A stretch of DNA of 64,000 bases, from positions 149,315 to 213,314 of the forward strand of contig NZ_FNCG01000014.1 of the NCBI RefSeq assembly GCF_900100945.1, in the 5' to 3' direction. A program made the translations under genes and the position numbers. Source of the stretch: Mucilaginibacter gossypii (GTDB lineage: Bacteria > Bacteroidota > Bacteroidia > Sphingobacteriales > Sphingobacteriaceae). Shown here piece by piece: positions 42,398-51,508 of this stretch. How positions within the stretch are numbered: the first letter of the stretch is position 1; every line of letters starts with the position of its first letter. The notes below the pieces were generated by a model. The model had not been told where the DNA came from and ran no database searches. It saw only the letters and a list, made by a program, of their open reading frames with translations.

Positions 42398-43081
42398 ATG
42401 AAGATAGGAATAAAAGACGTGTTGCACAGGATCCGCCCTTTTTTTATCCTTTACCTTATCCTTTTAGCCACCTGCCTGACTATCAAACTGCTATTTACCC
42501 GTGAAGCTATTTTTTTTACGGTTAATGGTTGGCACCACCCCTGGCTTGATACCATTGAGCCTTATGTTACAGATATCGGCGACGGCACCACAGCCGTGAT
42601 AGTATCACTTGCTATGCTTTTATTCAGTTACCGCAGCTGGCTGTTAATGGCCTCCAGCTATGCCATAACATCCGTCGCGGCACAAATCCTTAAATACATT
42701 TATATCGCCCCCCGGCCAAAGCTATACTTTGCCAGCCAGTGGAGCAGGGTACATACCGTAGAAGGTGTTTATATATTGGAGAAATACAGTTTTCCGTCCG
42801 GACATACGGTGAGTGCTTTTTCTGCCGCGCTGGTCATAACGTACCTCTGTAAAAACAAAGGCTGGGGAATCCCAGCCTTGTTTGTTGCCATAATGGTTGG
42901 CTATTCAAGAATTTATTTAACCGAGCACTTTTATGAAGACGTGCTTGCCGGCTCGGCTATTGGTGTGTTTGTTACTATATTTTGGCTAACATGGCTTGAT
43001 GGTAAGCAGTTCATCAATTCGGCCAAATGGAACCGGGGCCTGCTCGATAACGTATTCAAAAAAGCCCCTGTCGCTAATTAA
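42398..43081 (+). CDS. PAP2-family phosphatase
   Basis: 227 residues with six membrane segments. The three phosphatase motifs are present: KYIYIAPRPK, FPSGHTVSAF and SRIYLTEHFYEDVLAG. It removes phosphate from a lipid substrate such as undecaprenyl or phosphatidyl diphosphates in the envelope. The stop codon overlaps that of the opposite-strand gene by three bases. The -7 element is four bases before the ATG. Confidence 0.93.
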   Translation: MKIGIKDVLHRIRPFFILYLILLATCLTIKLLFTREAIFFTVNGWHHPWLDTIEPYVTDIGDGTTAVIVSLAMLLFSYRSWLLMASSYAITSVAAQILKYIYIAPRPKLYFASQWSRVHTVEGVYILEKYSFPSGHTVSAFSAALVITYLCKNKGWGIPALFVAIMVGYSRIYLTEHFYEDVLAGSAIGVFVTIFWLTWLDGKQFINSAKWNRGLLDNVFKKAPVAN

Positions 43082-43746
43082 ACTCCAGCTTCCAACTGAC
43101 TGTTTTTACGTTTGATCACGGTTAATACGATAATCAATATTATAACGGCGCCGCCGCCATAAATACCTATTTTGGCCGGGGCGGACATGCCTTTTGCGTC
43201 AGACAAATACTGATCGCGGCGATCCAAAGTAGGTGCGATTTTGATAGAACTGGAAAATTGTTTCAGTTCGGCCTTTGCCAGATCAAGTCTCTGCTCCGGA
43301 TAGTTATATTCAAAAGTATAGGTTACGTCCTGGGTATACAGCAGGATAAAATTTCTTAACTCCGGAGATTCGCCGGTTGAACCGCTGTTATCAATCCTGA
43401 GGGTGAATACCTTTCCTTCCAGTTTACCGATAGTGGTATCACGCGGATACATTACACTGCCATTAACAGATTGTTTTTGAATACCTTTGATGTAGGTTTT
43501 AAATACATCTTTCAAGTCGCTCTCCTTGTTTAAAGGTTTTGTATTAGCGTTTGGCACGCGTAAAACAAGAATATTACCTAATGATGCACTACCCTGGTAT
43601 ATCTGCTGGCCTAATGTATCCTTTTTAGTAAAGCCTTCGGGTAATGAAACCGTGACAAGGCTATCTATCTTTACAGGTTTAAGTGCCTGGCTAAAACCTG
43701 TAAGCGAAAACAGTATTATGCTTAAGCTTAAAATTATCTTTTTCAT
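43078..43746 (-). CDS. Exported protein with C-terminal membrane anchor, unknown function
   Basis: 222 residues: signal peptide (KIILSLSIILFSLTGFSQ), about 165 residues of beta-rich periplasmic domain with no motif I recognise, and a membrane helix near the C-terminus (YGGGAVIILIIVLTVI) followed by a short basic tail. So both ends are membrane-directed and the middle is periplasmic. Its 3' end meets PAP2 tail to tail. Function unknown. Confidence 0.75.
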   Translation of the reverse strand: MKKIILSLSIILFSLTGFSQALKPVKIDSLVTVSLPEGFTKKDTLGQQIYQGSASLGNILVLRVPNANTKPLNKESDLKDVFKTYIKGIQKQSVNGSVMYPRDTTIGKLEGKVFTLRIDNSGSTGESPELRNFILLYTQDVTYTFEYNYPEQRLDLAKAELKQFSSSIKIAPTLDRRDQYLSDAKGMSAPAKIGIYGGGAVIILIIVLTVIKRKNSQLEAGV

Positions 43747-43846
43747 ATTTATTTAACTTGAAAAAGAAGAATAAGTTTTAACTAATAATACATTATGAGA
43801 TTTATATGAAAGTTAAATGACTTATAATCAACAATATAAATACAAG

Positions 43847-43919
43847 CTAAAAGCTGAAAGCTTAAGGCTGAAAGCTTTTCAAACACAAAGCTTTTCGCTT
43901 TCAGCCTTCGGCTTTGCGC
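43847..43919. repeat. GCTGAAAGCTT inverted word tract after the GH130 gene
   Basis: GGCTGAAAGC (43866-43875) is perfectly inverted at 43897-43906 (GCTTTCAGCC), with further AAAGCTTTTC words on both arms. It abuts the GH130 stop codon and could fold in its mRNA. Confidence 0.55.
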
Positions 43920-45383
43920 TTAAATAAAGGCTTTAAGTTTATTCAAAAGCTCATCCAGGCATACTTCGGCAAAGGCAGTTGATGAGTCTGAAACACCGTA
44001 TGGAATAATGAGTTTATTGTTGTGTACAATTACCCCGCATGAATAAAGCACGTTAGGTACATAGCCTTCCCGCTCATCACTGTTGGGGATCAGCAAAGGC
44101 TCGCGCAGGCGGCCAATTTCAACCGTTGGGTCATCCAGTTTAAGCAGACTTGCACCCAGCACATAACGGCGCATGGGACCAACGCCATGGGTTATCATGA
44201 TCCATCCATCGGGTGTTTCAATGGGCGAGCCGCAATTACCTATCTGCACAAACTCCCAGCTAAATTTAGGCTGTTGCAGCATCACCGGCTTTTCCCAAAT
44301 ATTGATCTTATCCGAATACATGATATAGTTATTGCAGCCGTCTATCCGCGATATCATCACATACTTGCCGTTCACTTTGCGTGGAAACAAGGCCAGGTTT
44401 TTATTCTGTGCACCCGCACCGTACAAAGGCATGATCTTAAAATTATAAAAGTCGGTTGTTTGCAGCAGCTTAGGCATAATCAGGGAGCCATCGTAGGCGG
44501 TATAAGTAGCATAGTACAGTTTGCTGCCGTCATCGTTGGTAAACTGTACAAAACGGGCATCCTCAATACCCTTACGTTCATATTCGGATATCGGGAAGAT
44601 CACCCTGTCGGAAATATCGGTATCCAGTGAAAAAACAATTTCATAATAGGAATCTGCAAGCCAAAGTACCTTGTCATACTCCAGCCGCTTCATATCGTCT
44701 TCCTGCAGTTTTTGCGAATCCATAATGATCCGGCGCAGGTTGGCGTACTCAAAATGATGATCGAGTTTTGATTCCAGCTCACTTATAACATCAATATTAA
44801 TTTGGGTGATGGCAGCTTTTTCAAAAAAAAGCTTTTTATTATAAACGGCATTTCTCACAATTTCGGCCTCATCAATGTAACTGCCCGCAGGTTGTATGCT
44901 GATGTTGTTATCCTTATCTATCAAGGCCCGGCGAAAAGTTATGGAAGAGATATGCCCTTCGCCTACCGCCCGGAAACTGATGATCACCCTGCGCTGGCCG
45001 TCTTCAAGCTCAGTTTGGTCGGGATCTTCAACTATCGAGGGATTAAAGAAGGCGGCCGATTCAATAGAATACTCATGCGTAAAATAAGACCCAATGAGCA
45101 GCTTGCGGTAAACGGTAAGCGTATCAAAATCAATATTGAGCTCTAAAAACAAAGGCTTAAGCTTGCTGCAATGCCTGTTGAGCACCCGGGTAATATTACG
45201 GTGCCTTTTGGAATATTCCTGCAGCAAGGGCGATACAATGCCAAAAGCATCATCTTCGCTGATTAACATTACACGCTCAATAACCTCTTTGGCGCGATCG
45301 TTCCCATTAAAAAAAAATCTTGCTATTACACGTTTCGGATCTGGATTTACCCGGATGGGTTTGCGTTCGATAGAAAGTCTCAT
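43920..45383 (-). CDS. GH130-family mannoside phosphorylase-like enzyme
   Basis: 487 residues. The N-terminal 110 residues are helical; the rest is a five-bladed beta-propeller typical of GH130, with AAFFNPSIVEDPDQ, the GIEDARFVQF motif near residue 270 and WEFVQIGNCGSPIETPDGW. GH130 enzymes break beta-mannosides by phosphorolysis; which linkage is used here is not visible. No signal peptide, so intracellular, consistent with phosphorolysis. Two glycosyltransferase genes with a possibly related role are at 24968-28249. Confidence 0.85.
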   Translation of the reverse strand: MRLSIERKPIRVNPDPKRVIARFFFNGNDRAKEVIERVMLISEDDAFGIVSPLLQEYSKRHRNITRVLNRHCSKLKPLFLELNIDFDTLTVYRKLLIGSYFTHEYSIESAAFFNPSIVEDPDQTELEDGQRRVIISFRAVGEGHISSITFRRALIDKDNNISIQPAGSYIDEAEIVRNAVYNKKLFFEKAAITQINIDVISELESKLDHHFEYANLRRIIMDSQKLQEDDMKRLEYDKVLWLADSYYEIVFSLDTDISDRVIFPISEYERKGIEDARFVQFTNDDGSKLYYATYTAYDGSLIMPKLLQTTDFYNFKIMPLYGAGAQNKNLALFPRKVNGKYVMISRIDGCNNYIMYSDKINIWEKPVMLQQPKFSWEFVQIGNCGSPIETPDGWIMITHGVGPMRRYVLGASLLKLDDPTVEIGRLREPLLIPNSDEREGYVPNVLYSCGVIVHNNKLIIPYGVSDSSTAFAEVCLDELLNKLKAFI

Positions 45384-45596
45384 ACAATGAAGTGGTAGCT
45401 TTTAGTTTGTAACACCAATCGGCGCAAATTGATTTGAGCTTTTTTAATTTAAACGCAAGATTTAAAAAAATGGCACTTTACAGGACGCTATAAAAGCCTA
45501 TCTTCATACTTTATTAATCTTCGGTACGGTATTTTGCCCGCCGTGAATAATCTTGATCCTGTAACCCTTATTGATAGTTCCTGTAAATGCACAATT

Positions 45597-46274
45597 ATGA
45601 ACGTACTAATTGTTGAAGACGAAAAAGGCCTTGCGCTTGAGGTTGATGAATTTTTAAGCCACGAAGGTTTTACGGTTGAACATGCCCGCACTAAAAAATC
45701 GGCATCGGAAAAAATCTTCGTAAACAATTATGACTTTATCCTGCTTGACCTGGGATTGCCCGACGGTGACGGCTTTGACCTGCTTAAAATGCTGAAAGGC
45801 ATGAACGAGCGCGAAGATGCTGTAATTATCCTCACCGCACGCGGCGCTGTTGACGACCGGGTATCGGGCCTTGAACAGGGTGCCGACGATTACCTGGCAA
45901 AGCCGTTTTCATTAAACGAGCTATTAGCCCGCATGCACGCCATCACCCGACGCAAACACCGCCTGGAGAGTAATGATATCAATGTTAAAGGCTTAAAGAT
46001 CAACATACAAAACCGTACCGTTACTTACAACGATGAGCGCATAACCCTCACCAAAAAAGAGTTCGAGATCTTCAACTACCTGGTGCTTAACAAAAACAGG
46101 GTAATATCGCGCACCAACCTCACCGAACATGTTTGGGGCGATGTATTGGAAATAAATTCCGACTCTAACTTTGTGGATGTGCACGTTAAAAACCTGCGTA
46201 AAAAGCTATCGGCATATATTCCTATAGATTGGTTTGAAACCGTAAGGAGCATCGGCTACCGTATCAACATCTGA
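45597..46274 (+). CDS. OmpR-family response regulator
   Basis: 225 residues from the ATG at 45597 (MNVLIVEDEKGLALEVDEFL); the frame continues 21 codons upstream but the receiver domain begins here. The phospho-acceptor is Asp51 (LLDLGLPDGDGF), with Lys in DYLAKPFSLNELL. The C-terminal winged helix contains TLTKKEFEIFNYLVLNKNRV and the tail VRSIGYRINI. It is followed 13 bases later by its histidine kinase. Confidence 0.95.
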   Translation: MNVLIVEDEKGLALEVDEFLSHEGFTVEHARTKKSASEKIFVNNYDFILLDLGLPDGDGFDLLKMLKGMNEREDAVIILTARGAVDDRVSGLEQGADDYLAKPFSLNELLARMHAITRRKHRLESNDINVKGLKINIQNRTVTYNDERITLTKKEFEIFNYLVLNKNRVISRTNLTEHVWGDVLEINSDSNFVDVHVKNLRKKLSAYIPIDWFETVRSIGYRINI

Positions 46275-46287
46275 AATTGACAGCCTC

Positions 46288-47619
46288 ATGAAATTACAGG
46301 TAAAACTGGCCCTTTATAATACATTAACCAAATTAGCCATTATACTTTTCACTGGCCTGCTTATCCTGCTTTCTATCGAAAAAATTTCTTATGACCATGT
46401 TGAGCTTAGATTGGAGGATGATGAAAAGGAAATACTCAAAAACCTAAGTTCAAAAGAGATCAATGGCTATCTATCAACTCAAAGAACGTATAAGGACTAC
46501 AATATTTTAAAAGAGGAATTTATTATTATAAAACCGGTTAAGTTTGAACCCACAGTTACCGAAGATGCAAAGTTTACTACAGAAATCCGAACTAATGAAA
46601 GTGTAACGCAAACTTATCGCATACTTACTCATCAGTTTAATTTTAATAACCATACCTATTTACTTGAAATTGGCGTAGCGGTTACCTCTGTTGAGGAATT
46701 AAAATCCATCATTAAAAGGTTTACCCTTTTGACATTGATAATAGCACTCGCCCTCACGCTGGTAAGCGACCTGGTGTTTACCAAATTTTTGCTTGCGCCC
46801 TTTTATAAGATCATCGACCGCAAGCTGATCAAAGTAAATGATCCTATGAACTTTGATTATGAAAAGATCCAGACCACCACACAGGATTTCGAACTGCTTG
46901 ATGACAGTATCAGCACACTCATGAAAAAGATCAGTAACCTGTTTGCTCTGGAAAAACAGTTTATTGCCAATGTATCGCATGAGTTACTTACGCCCATATC
47001 AATTATCAGCTCGCGGTTGGAGAATATTTTATTGCAGGAAGAACTCAGCGAAGCCAGCGAAAACAAAATGCACGCCTCGCTGAAAACATTAAACCGGCTT
47101 AAATCTATCATCAATAGCCTGCTGCTAATATCAAAAGTTGAAAATAACCAGTATGCCAAGACCGATGTGGTGATGATAGCAGGCGTAATTATGGAGATAC
47201 AGGAAGAACTGGAAGACCGTTTGGAAGAAAAGCATCTCACCTTCAACAATAACATTAAATACATCTACTCCATTATGGGTAACCGCCCCCTAATGCATAC
47301 CCTATTGTTCAATTTGATAAACAATGCAATTAAATACAATAAACCCAAAGGCAGTATTACCGTTGCCGATGAATTGAAGGAAGATGTTTATATACTGGAA
47401 ATTACAGACACAGGTGCGGGGATGAACCAACAACAAATAGAAAACGCTTTTAACCGTTTTGAAAAATTTGAGACTGAAGAAAAAGAAAGCTACGGCCTTG
47501 GTTTAGCTATTGTGAAAAGTATTACCGCTTTTCATGGCATCCGGGTAAAAATAGATTCGGTAAAAGACAGGGGTACCAGTATCTATCTCATATTTAACCG
47601 CGAGCTTGACTTCACTTAA
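46288..47619 (+). CDS. Sensor histidine kinase
   Basis: 443 residues. Membrane segments at about 12-30 and 148-170 bracket a periplasmic sensor region of about 115 residues. The phospho-histidine is His231 (SHELLTPIS), followed by N (NLINNAIKYN), G1 (DTGAGM) and G2 (GLGLAIVKS) boxes. No HAMP motif is obvious. It forms a two-component pair with the upstream regulator. The ligand is unknown. Confidence 0.94.
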   Translation: MKLQVKLALYNTLTKLAIILFTGLLILLSIEKISYDHVELRLEDDEKEILKNLSSKEINGYLSTQRTYKDYNILKEEFIIIKPVKFEPTVTEDAKFTTEIRTNESVTQTYRILTHQFNFNNHTYLLEIGVAVTSVEELKSIIKRFTLLTLIIALALTLVSDLVFTKFLLAPFYKIIDRKLIKVNDPMNFDYEKIQTTTQDFELLDDSISTLMKKISNLFALEKQFIANVSHELLTPISIISSRLENILLQEELSEASENKMHASLKTLNRLKSIINSLLLISKVENNQYAKTDVVMIAGVIMEIQEELEDRLEEKHLTFNNNIKYIYSIMGNRPLMHTLLFNLINNAIKYNKPKGSITVADELKEDVYILEITDTGAGMNQQQIENAFNRFEKFETEEKESYGLGLAIVKSITAFHGIRVKIDSVKDRGTSIYLIFNRELDFT

Positions 47620-47684
47620 TCTTCACATTGTATCAATACATTTACAAAGTTTATTTTGTAAATAGATCCCCTATTTAACTATAG

Positions 47685-47718
47685 AGGCCGTTTTCCAGAT
47701 GGGAATGGCCTTTTTTTG
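47685..47718 (+). terminator. Terminator after the two-component genes
   Basis: AGGCCGTTTTCC / GGGAATGGCCT imperfect stem followed by seven T. Confidence 0.75.
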
Positions 47719-47796
47719 TTTTCAAGAAAACCCAATCAAAAAACTACCGTCGTTGCGAGGTACGAAGCAATGACGCCTTTTTTACAAAATAATCTC

Positions 47797-48717
47797 TTAT
47801 ATCATCTTATTCCGCTTAACCAGGTAAGTGTTCAGGATATGATGATAGCCTTCATGGATATCGGCATCAACCAGATCAATATGATACTGTGCGCATTTTA
47901 ACTCCAGCTGATGGCGATACTCCTTTAACGATGCCTTGTAGGCGTCGCGGATGCGGGCCGGGTTCACTTTCAGTTCGTCACCGTTTTCGATATCAATAAA
48001 ATGATGAGGGCGGTTATCAAAATTAAACTCAAGCTCTTTTTGCTTATCGGTAACGTTGAAAATCACCACTTCATGTTTATTGAATTTCAAATGTTGGATA
48101 GCAGCAAACAAAGCCTGCTGTTTTTCGGCATCCAGATTATTTTCCAGCATATCGCTAAAAATGATCACCAACGAACGCTGATGGATTTCCTGGGCTATAT
48201 GATGCAGCACATTGGTAATATTGGTTTGCGTATTTACTTTTGGACTGGCGTACATTTTTTCCAGCTCGGCATATAAATAAAACAGGTGTGTAGTGGTTGA
48301 TTTCGCCGCGCTGATCCAGTCTATTTTATCCGAAAAAAGACAAAGTCCAAAAGCGTCGCGTTGTTTTTTAAACAGGTACATGAGCGATGCTATGGCATAA
48401 ACAGAAAACTGGAGTTTATTGGTACCCGTTTCAGGAAAGTTCATGGATGATGAAGTATCCAGCAGCAAAAAACAGCGAAGATTGGTTTCTTCCTCAAACT
48501 GCTTTACAAACAATTTATCGGTACGGGCCAGCAGCTTCCAGTCGATATTTTTTACCGATTCGCCGTTGTTATACAATCGGTGTTCGGCAAACTCAACCGA
48601 AAAGCCATGAAAGGGACTTTGGTGCAAACCAGTAATAAAACCTTCAACCACCTGCCGGGCCAGCAATTCAAGATTCGCCAGCTGCCTTATTTGCTGATCA
48701 TCGTTTAATTTGGTCAT
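47797..48717 (-). CDS. DUF58-domain protein
   Basis: 306 residues, with a VWA-like part containing LLLDTSSSMNF (metal-ion-dependent adhesion-type DxSxS) and the DUF58 region GESVKNIDWKLLARTDKLFV. Such proteins usually work with a MoxR-type AAA ATPase, but none is adjacent. It is cytoplasmic (no signal). The gene follows trxA on the same strand but a terminator lies between. Confidence 0.9.
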   Translation of the reverse strand: MTKLNDDQQIRQLANLELLARQVVEGFITGLHQSPFHGFSVEFAEHRLYNNGESVKNIDWKLLARTDKLFVKQFEEETNLRCFLLLDTSSSMNFPETGTNKLQFSVYAIASLMYLFKKQRDAFGLCLFSDKIDWISAAKSTTTHLFYLYAELEKMYASPKVNTQTNITNVLHHIAQEIHQRSLVIIFSDMLENNLDAEKQQALFAAIQHLKFNKHEVVIFNVTDKQKELEFNFDNRPHHFIDIENGDELKVNPARIRDAYKASLKEYRHQLELKCAQYHIDLVDADIHEGYHHILNTYLVKRNKMI

Positions 48718-48739
48718 AGGCTAATATAGGCATAAAAAA

Positions 48740-48761
48740 AGCGCTGCAAAATTGCAACGCT
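48740..48761 (-). terminator. Terminator after trxA
   Basis: AGCGCTGCAA / TTGCAACGCT stem with AT loop; on the minus strand it is followed by seven T. A second perfect 11-base hairpin (48782-48806) lies between it and the trxA stop. Confidence 0.8.
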
Positions 48762-48781
48762 CTTTCAAAAAGTATGTTGTG

Positions 48782-48806
48782 TTAATGCTACAATGTGTAG
48801 CATTAA
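48782..48806. other. Perfect 11-bp hairpin in the trxA 3' untranslated region
   Basis: TTAATGCTACA and TGTAGCATTAA with loop ATG, no T-run. It precedes the trxA terminator by 20 bases and could stabilise the message end. Confidence 0.6.
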
Positions 48807-48819
48807 ATAAGCTTAAGGG

Positions 48820-49140
48820 TTATGCTAACTGTTTTACCAGTTTATCAGTTAATACTGATTTTGGCACAGCACCGATTTGTTTATCCACAATTTCGCCATT
48901 TTTGAAGAACAATAAGGCAGGGATGTTACGGATACCATATTTTACAGATATACCTGGGTTGTTGTCAACGTCTACTTTACCAACAACAGCTTTGCCTTCA
49001 TATTCTTTAGCAATATCTTCAACTACCGGACCTACCATCCTACACGGACCGCACCATTCTGCCCAAAAGTCAATTAATACCGGTTTGTCTGATTTCAGGA
49101 CAAGCTCGTCAAAGTTTGCATCAGTTATTTCTAAAGCCAT
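48820..49140 (-). CDS. trxA: Thioredoxin
   Basis: 106 residues, single thioredoxin domain with active site WCGPC (Cys30, Cys33), the cis-proline region IRNIPALLFF and no signal peptide. Reduces disulfides of cytoplasmic enzymes and could serve Bcp encoded elsewhere in the window. A TATATTTG element is 28 bases upstream. It is followed by two hairpins. Confidence 0.97.
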   Translation of the reverse strand: MALEITDANFDELVLKSDKPVLIDFWAEWCGPCRMVGPVVEDIAKEYEGKAVVGKVDVDNNPGISVKYGIRNIPALLFFKNGEIVDKQIGAVPKSVLTDKLVKQLA

Positions 49141-49168
49141 GATTTCTATTTTTTAAATTTTGTACTTA

Positions 49169-49176
49169 CAAATATA
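49169..49176 (-). promoter_or_regulatory. -7 element for trxA
   Basis: The minus strand reads TATATTTG (perfect TAnnTTTG), 28 bases before the ATG at 49140. Confidence 0.5.
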
Positions 49177-49406
49177 TGCTATTCAAATTGCTTGCCACAA
49201 GTGTACTACTGACAATGTGACAATTATATTATTATAATACGCAGCCTTAACGCAGGCATGACCATTTGTCGCATTTACACCCTTAAATACCTCCTTGCGA
49301 CATGACGTATTAACACAAATTACCTATTTCCAAAGCATATTTACAACTATAGCGGCGGGTTACTTTTTAACATTGGGGGTATTAATTAACACATAGCTAT
49401 AGAATT

Positions 49407-49709
49407 ATGTTTACGATTATTATCCCGCTGTTACTTAACTTCTTTACGCCGATACTCCAGTTTAAGCTATCATCACGCAGGATAAACGGTCAAATCAAAT
49501 TGCCTTTATCCATAATTATATTTTTGTCGCTTTTGCTGGCAGCAGGCTTAGCCACCCTTTCTTTTATGATTTCGCTATATAGCGTACCTGCCGATATCAA
49601 ATGTGCTATAGGATGCACTATATTTATATCAATAGGTATCTTAAATGTAGGCTTTATAGTTCCGGTTATTGGAGTTTGTAGTTTTATAACGTACTATAAA
49701 TTAATGTAA
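49407..49709 (+). CDS. Small membrane protein, copy A of a tandem pair
   Basis: 100 residues with three hydrophobic segments. A short motif after the first segment (LSSRRINGQIKLP) recurs in the neighbouring protein as LSSLRIKGRIILP, so the two appear to be tandem paralogs. Cysteines at about 68 and 72 (KCAIGC). Family not recognised. No promoter element found in the 266-base gap before it. Confidence 0.6.
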   Translation: MFTIIIPLLLNFFTPILQFKLSSRRINGQIKLPLSIIIFLSLLLAAGLATLSFMISLYSVPADIKCAIGCTIFISIGILNVGFIVPVIGVCSFITYYKLM

Positions 49710-49737
49710 GAAAAGGCAGCAATATAATTATATCGAA

Positions 49738-50079
49738 ATGCTTATCTTTTTAATTTGGCTTATTGCCCCGGTTGTACAAATGATCCTTTCATCATTAAGG
49801 ATAAAGGGTCGGATCATATTACCTATAATAGGCAGTACCGTATTGTCATGGGGATTGGGCATAGCGTTAACAGTTGCAGCCCTTCCGTATCTTGTTCCGC
49901 CACCACCACCCTCATCCTCTCACCCGGCCGGGCGATGTGGTATGCCCGAGATGGCCGTACTTTTCGGCGGCATTTTCATTGATGGGGTAGTCGCCTTATC
50001 TATTGGTATCTTCAGTTATATTATTTACCTCATCAAAACAAAAAATGACCGGAAGCCACAGCCGCCGGTCATCAGTTAA
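49738..50079 (+). CDS. Small membrane protein, copy B of a tandem pair
   Basis: 113 residues, three hydrophobic segments, with the shared LSSLRIKGRIILP motif near residue 18. A proline-serine loop (PPPPPSSSHP) and a short KNDRKPQPP tail distinguish it from copy A. It starts 28 bases after copy A and so is probably co-transcribed. No known family; it may be a two-subunit membrane complex with copy A. Confidence 0.6.
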   Translation: MLIFLIWLIAPVVQMILSSLRIKGRIILPIIGSTVLSWGLGIALTVAALPYLVPPPPPSSSHPAGRCGMPEMAVLFGGIFIDGVVALSIGIFSYIIYLIKTKNDRKPQPPVIS

Positions 50080-50145
50080 TAAATTTATCATGCCTCCATG
50101 AATTATATCTTGATCAAATTTTCACGGAAGATAGGTTTTTAAAAG

Positions 50146-50176
50146 TCTCCCCTTCAGGGGAGATTTAGAGGGGTTT
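50146..50176. repeat. Hairpin-plus-third-arm element (copy 3)
   Basis: TCTCCCCTtcAGGGGAGA (50146-50163) followed by TTTAGAGGGGTTTA, the same plan as at 21921 and 33211 with different stem bases. The end overlaps the SDR stop codon. Confidence 0.6.
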
Positions 50177-50939
50177 ATGCACCTTTCAAAGTAGCCATAC
50201 CGCCGTCAGCAATCAATTCGGCACCGGTTATAAATGTTGAATCGTCAGAAGCGAAGAAGGTAACTGTTTTGGCAATTTCTTCGGCCAAACCAAAACGGCC
50301 CATTGGGATCTGTTTGATCAGTTCGGAACCCATGCCTTCCAATTGTTCCTGGGTTAAGCCTAATTTATCGGCAGTGTGTAAAGGTGTTACAACCGGACCA
50401 GGGCTTACAGAGTTAACCCTGATGCGACGTGGCAACAACTCGGCCGAAATGTTTTTAGCTAATGAAAGCAATGCTGCTTTACTTGCTGCATAAACAGTTG
50501 CTCCGGCCATACCAATATGTGCGTTAATTGATGTATTCAGGATGATAGAGCCGCCATCATTAATTAAAGGCAACAATTGCTGAATACTGAAGTAGGCACC
50601 TTTAAAGTTGATGTTCATGATATCATCAAACATCTGCTCGCTCATTTGCTCAGTTGAATTGAACTGGCCAATACCTGCATTAGCAAATACGATGTCAATT
50701 TTTTCGGCAATAGCTTTTACCTTTTCACCCAATTGCTTAACCTGGTTGATGTCGCCGCTATCTGCAATTACACCTTGAGCATCAGCACCAAGTGTTTCAA
50801 TTGCTTCGTTGATTGATTTTTGGTTCCTGCCGGTGATGATCACTTTTGCACCTTGTGCGATGAATTCTTGTGCTGTGGCCAGGCCTATACCACTGTTGCC
50901 GCCTGTTATTACTGCTGTTTTTCCTTGTAACTTTTTCAT
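50175..50939 (-). CDS. Short-chain dehydrogenase/reductase
   Basis: 254 residues from the ATG at 50939 (MKKLQGKTAVITGGNSGIGL). The frame continues upstream through the promoter, but the conserved start is here. Cofactor motif GGNSGIG (13-19), NAG and YAASKAALLSLAKN are present. Single-domain, cytoplasmic, substrate unknown. It faces a divergent HxlR-type regulator gene across 132 bases, the classic arrangement for a regulated oxidoreductase. Confidence 0.9.
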   Translation of the reverse strand: MKKLQGKTAVITGGNSGIGLATAQEFIAQGAKVIITGRNQKSINEAIETLGADAQGVIADSGDINQVKQLGEKVKAIAEKIDIVFANAGIGQFNSTEQMSEQMFDDIMNINFKGAYFSIQQLLPLINDGGSIILNTSINAHIGMAGATVYAASKAALLSLAKNISAELLPRRIRVNSVSPGPVVTPLHTADKLGLTQEQLEGMGSELIKQIPMGRFGLAEEIAKTVTFFASDDSTFITGAELIADGGMATLKGA

Positions 50940-50959
50940 TATCTTTGTTATTGATACAT

Positions 50960-51027
50960 CAAAGGTACAGTGAGTTATAGCTACCCACAAGAATGCACCA
51001 TTTTGTGTGCAACATACTTTTTGGTAG
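50960..51027. promoter_or_regulatory. Intergenic control region between the SDR and HxlR genes
   Basis: A perfect -7 element TACCTTTG for the SDR gene lies at 50960-50967 (minus). A palindrome TGCAC-N8-GTGCA is at 50994-51011, bracketed by CTACCCACAA (50981-50990) and TTTTTGGTAG (51018-51027), which pair imperfectly. The symmetry suits a dimeric winged-helix regulator such as HxlR. The binding itself is inferred. Confidence 0.45.
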
Positions 51028-51071
51028 GTTATGGACCGGTTTGATGCAATCGACATATCGCCTTTTTCATT

Positions 51072-51482
51072 ATGACAAAAAACAGACATTCCGATCACTC
51101 CTGCGCTATGGCAGCAGCCCTAAGCGTGATTAGTGGTAAGTGGAAACTGAGTATAATAAACCAATTATTAAGCGGTCAGAAGCGTTACAGCGAGATAAAC
51201 CGGGCCATCCCCGGCATGACCGAAAAGATGCTTTCGCAACAGATCCGCGAACTGGAAGAAGACGGCATAGTATCCCGCCATATTTTTCCCGAAGTACCGC
51301 CAAGGGTTGAATATTCCCTCACCCCTATCGGCGAAGAACTATCATCTATATTTTACACCCTCGAAAGATGGGGAAGCCATTACATGACTGTAACTAATGC
51401 TAATGGCGAAGTAATTAAGCCTGATTATACTTGTTATACTTTAGTGAAACAGGATGATGAGGTGGTGAAAGTGGAAGTGTAA
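51072..51482 (+). CDS. HxlR-family transcriptional regulator
   Basis: 136 residues. The HxlR winged helix is present: AALSVISGKWKLSIINQLLS, RYSEINRAIPGMTEKMLSQQ, then PPRVEYSLTPIGEELSSI. A cysteine at about residue 12 (HSCAMAAAL) is at the position used for redox or electrophile sensing in related regulators. It is divergent from an SDR gene, so it probably controls it. Confidence 0.92.
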   Translation: MTKNRHSDHSCAMAAALSVISGKWKLSIINQLLSGQKRYSEINRAIPGMTEKMLSQQIRELEEDGIVSRHIFPEVPPRVEYSLTPIGEELSSIFYTLERWGSHYMTVTNANGEVIKPDYTCYTLVKQDDEVVKVEV

Positions 51483-51508
51483 AATGTAGATGTTGTAAAA
51501 CGATATCT

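Noticed and set aside
48752..49156. 134-codon plus-strand frame
   Set aside because: Complementary to trxA; its length is due to codon bias of the real gene on the other strand.
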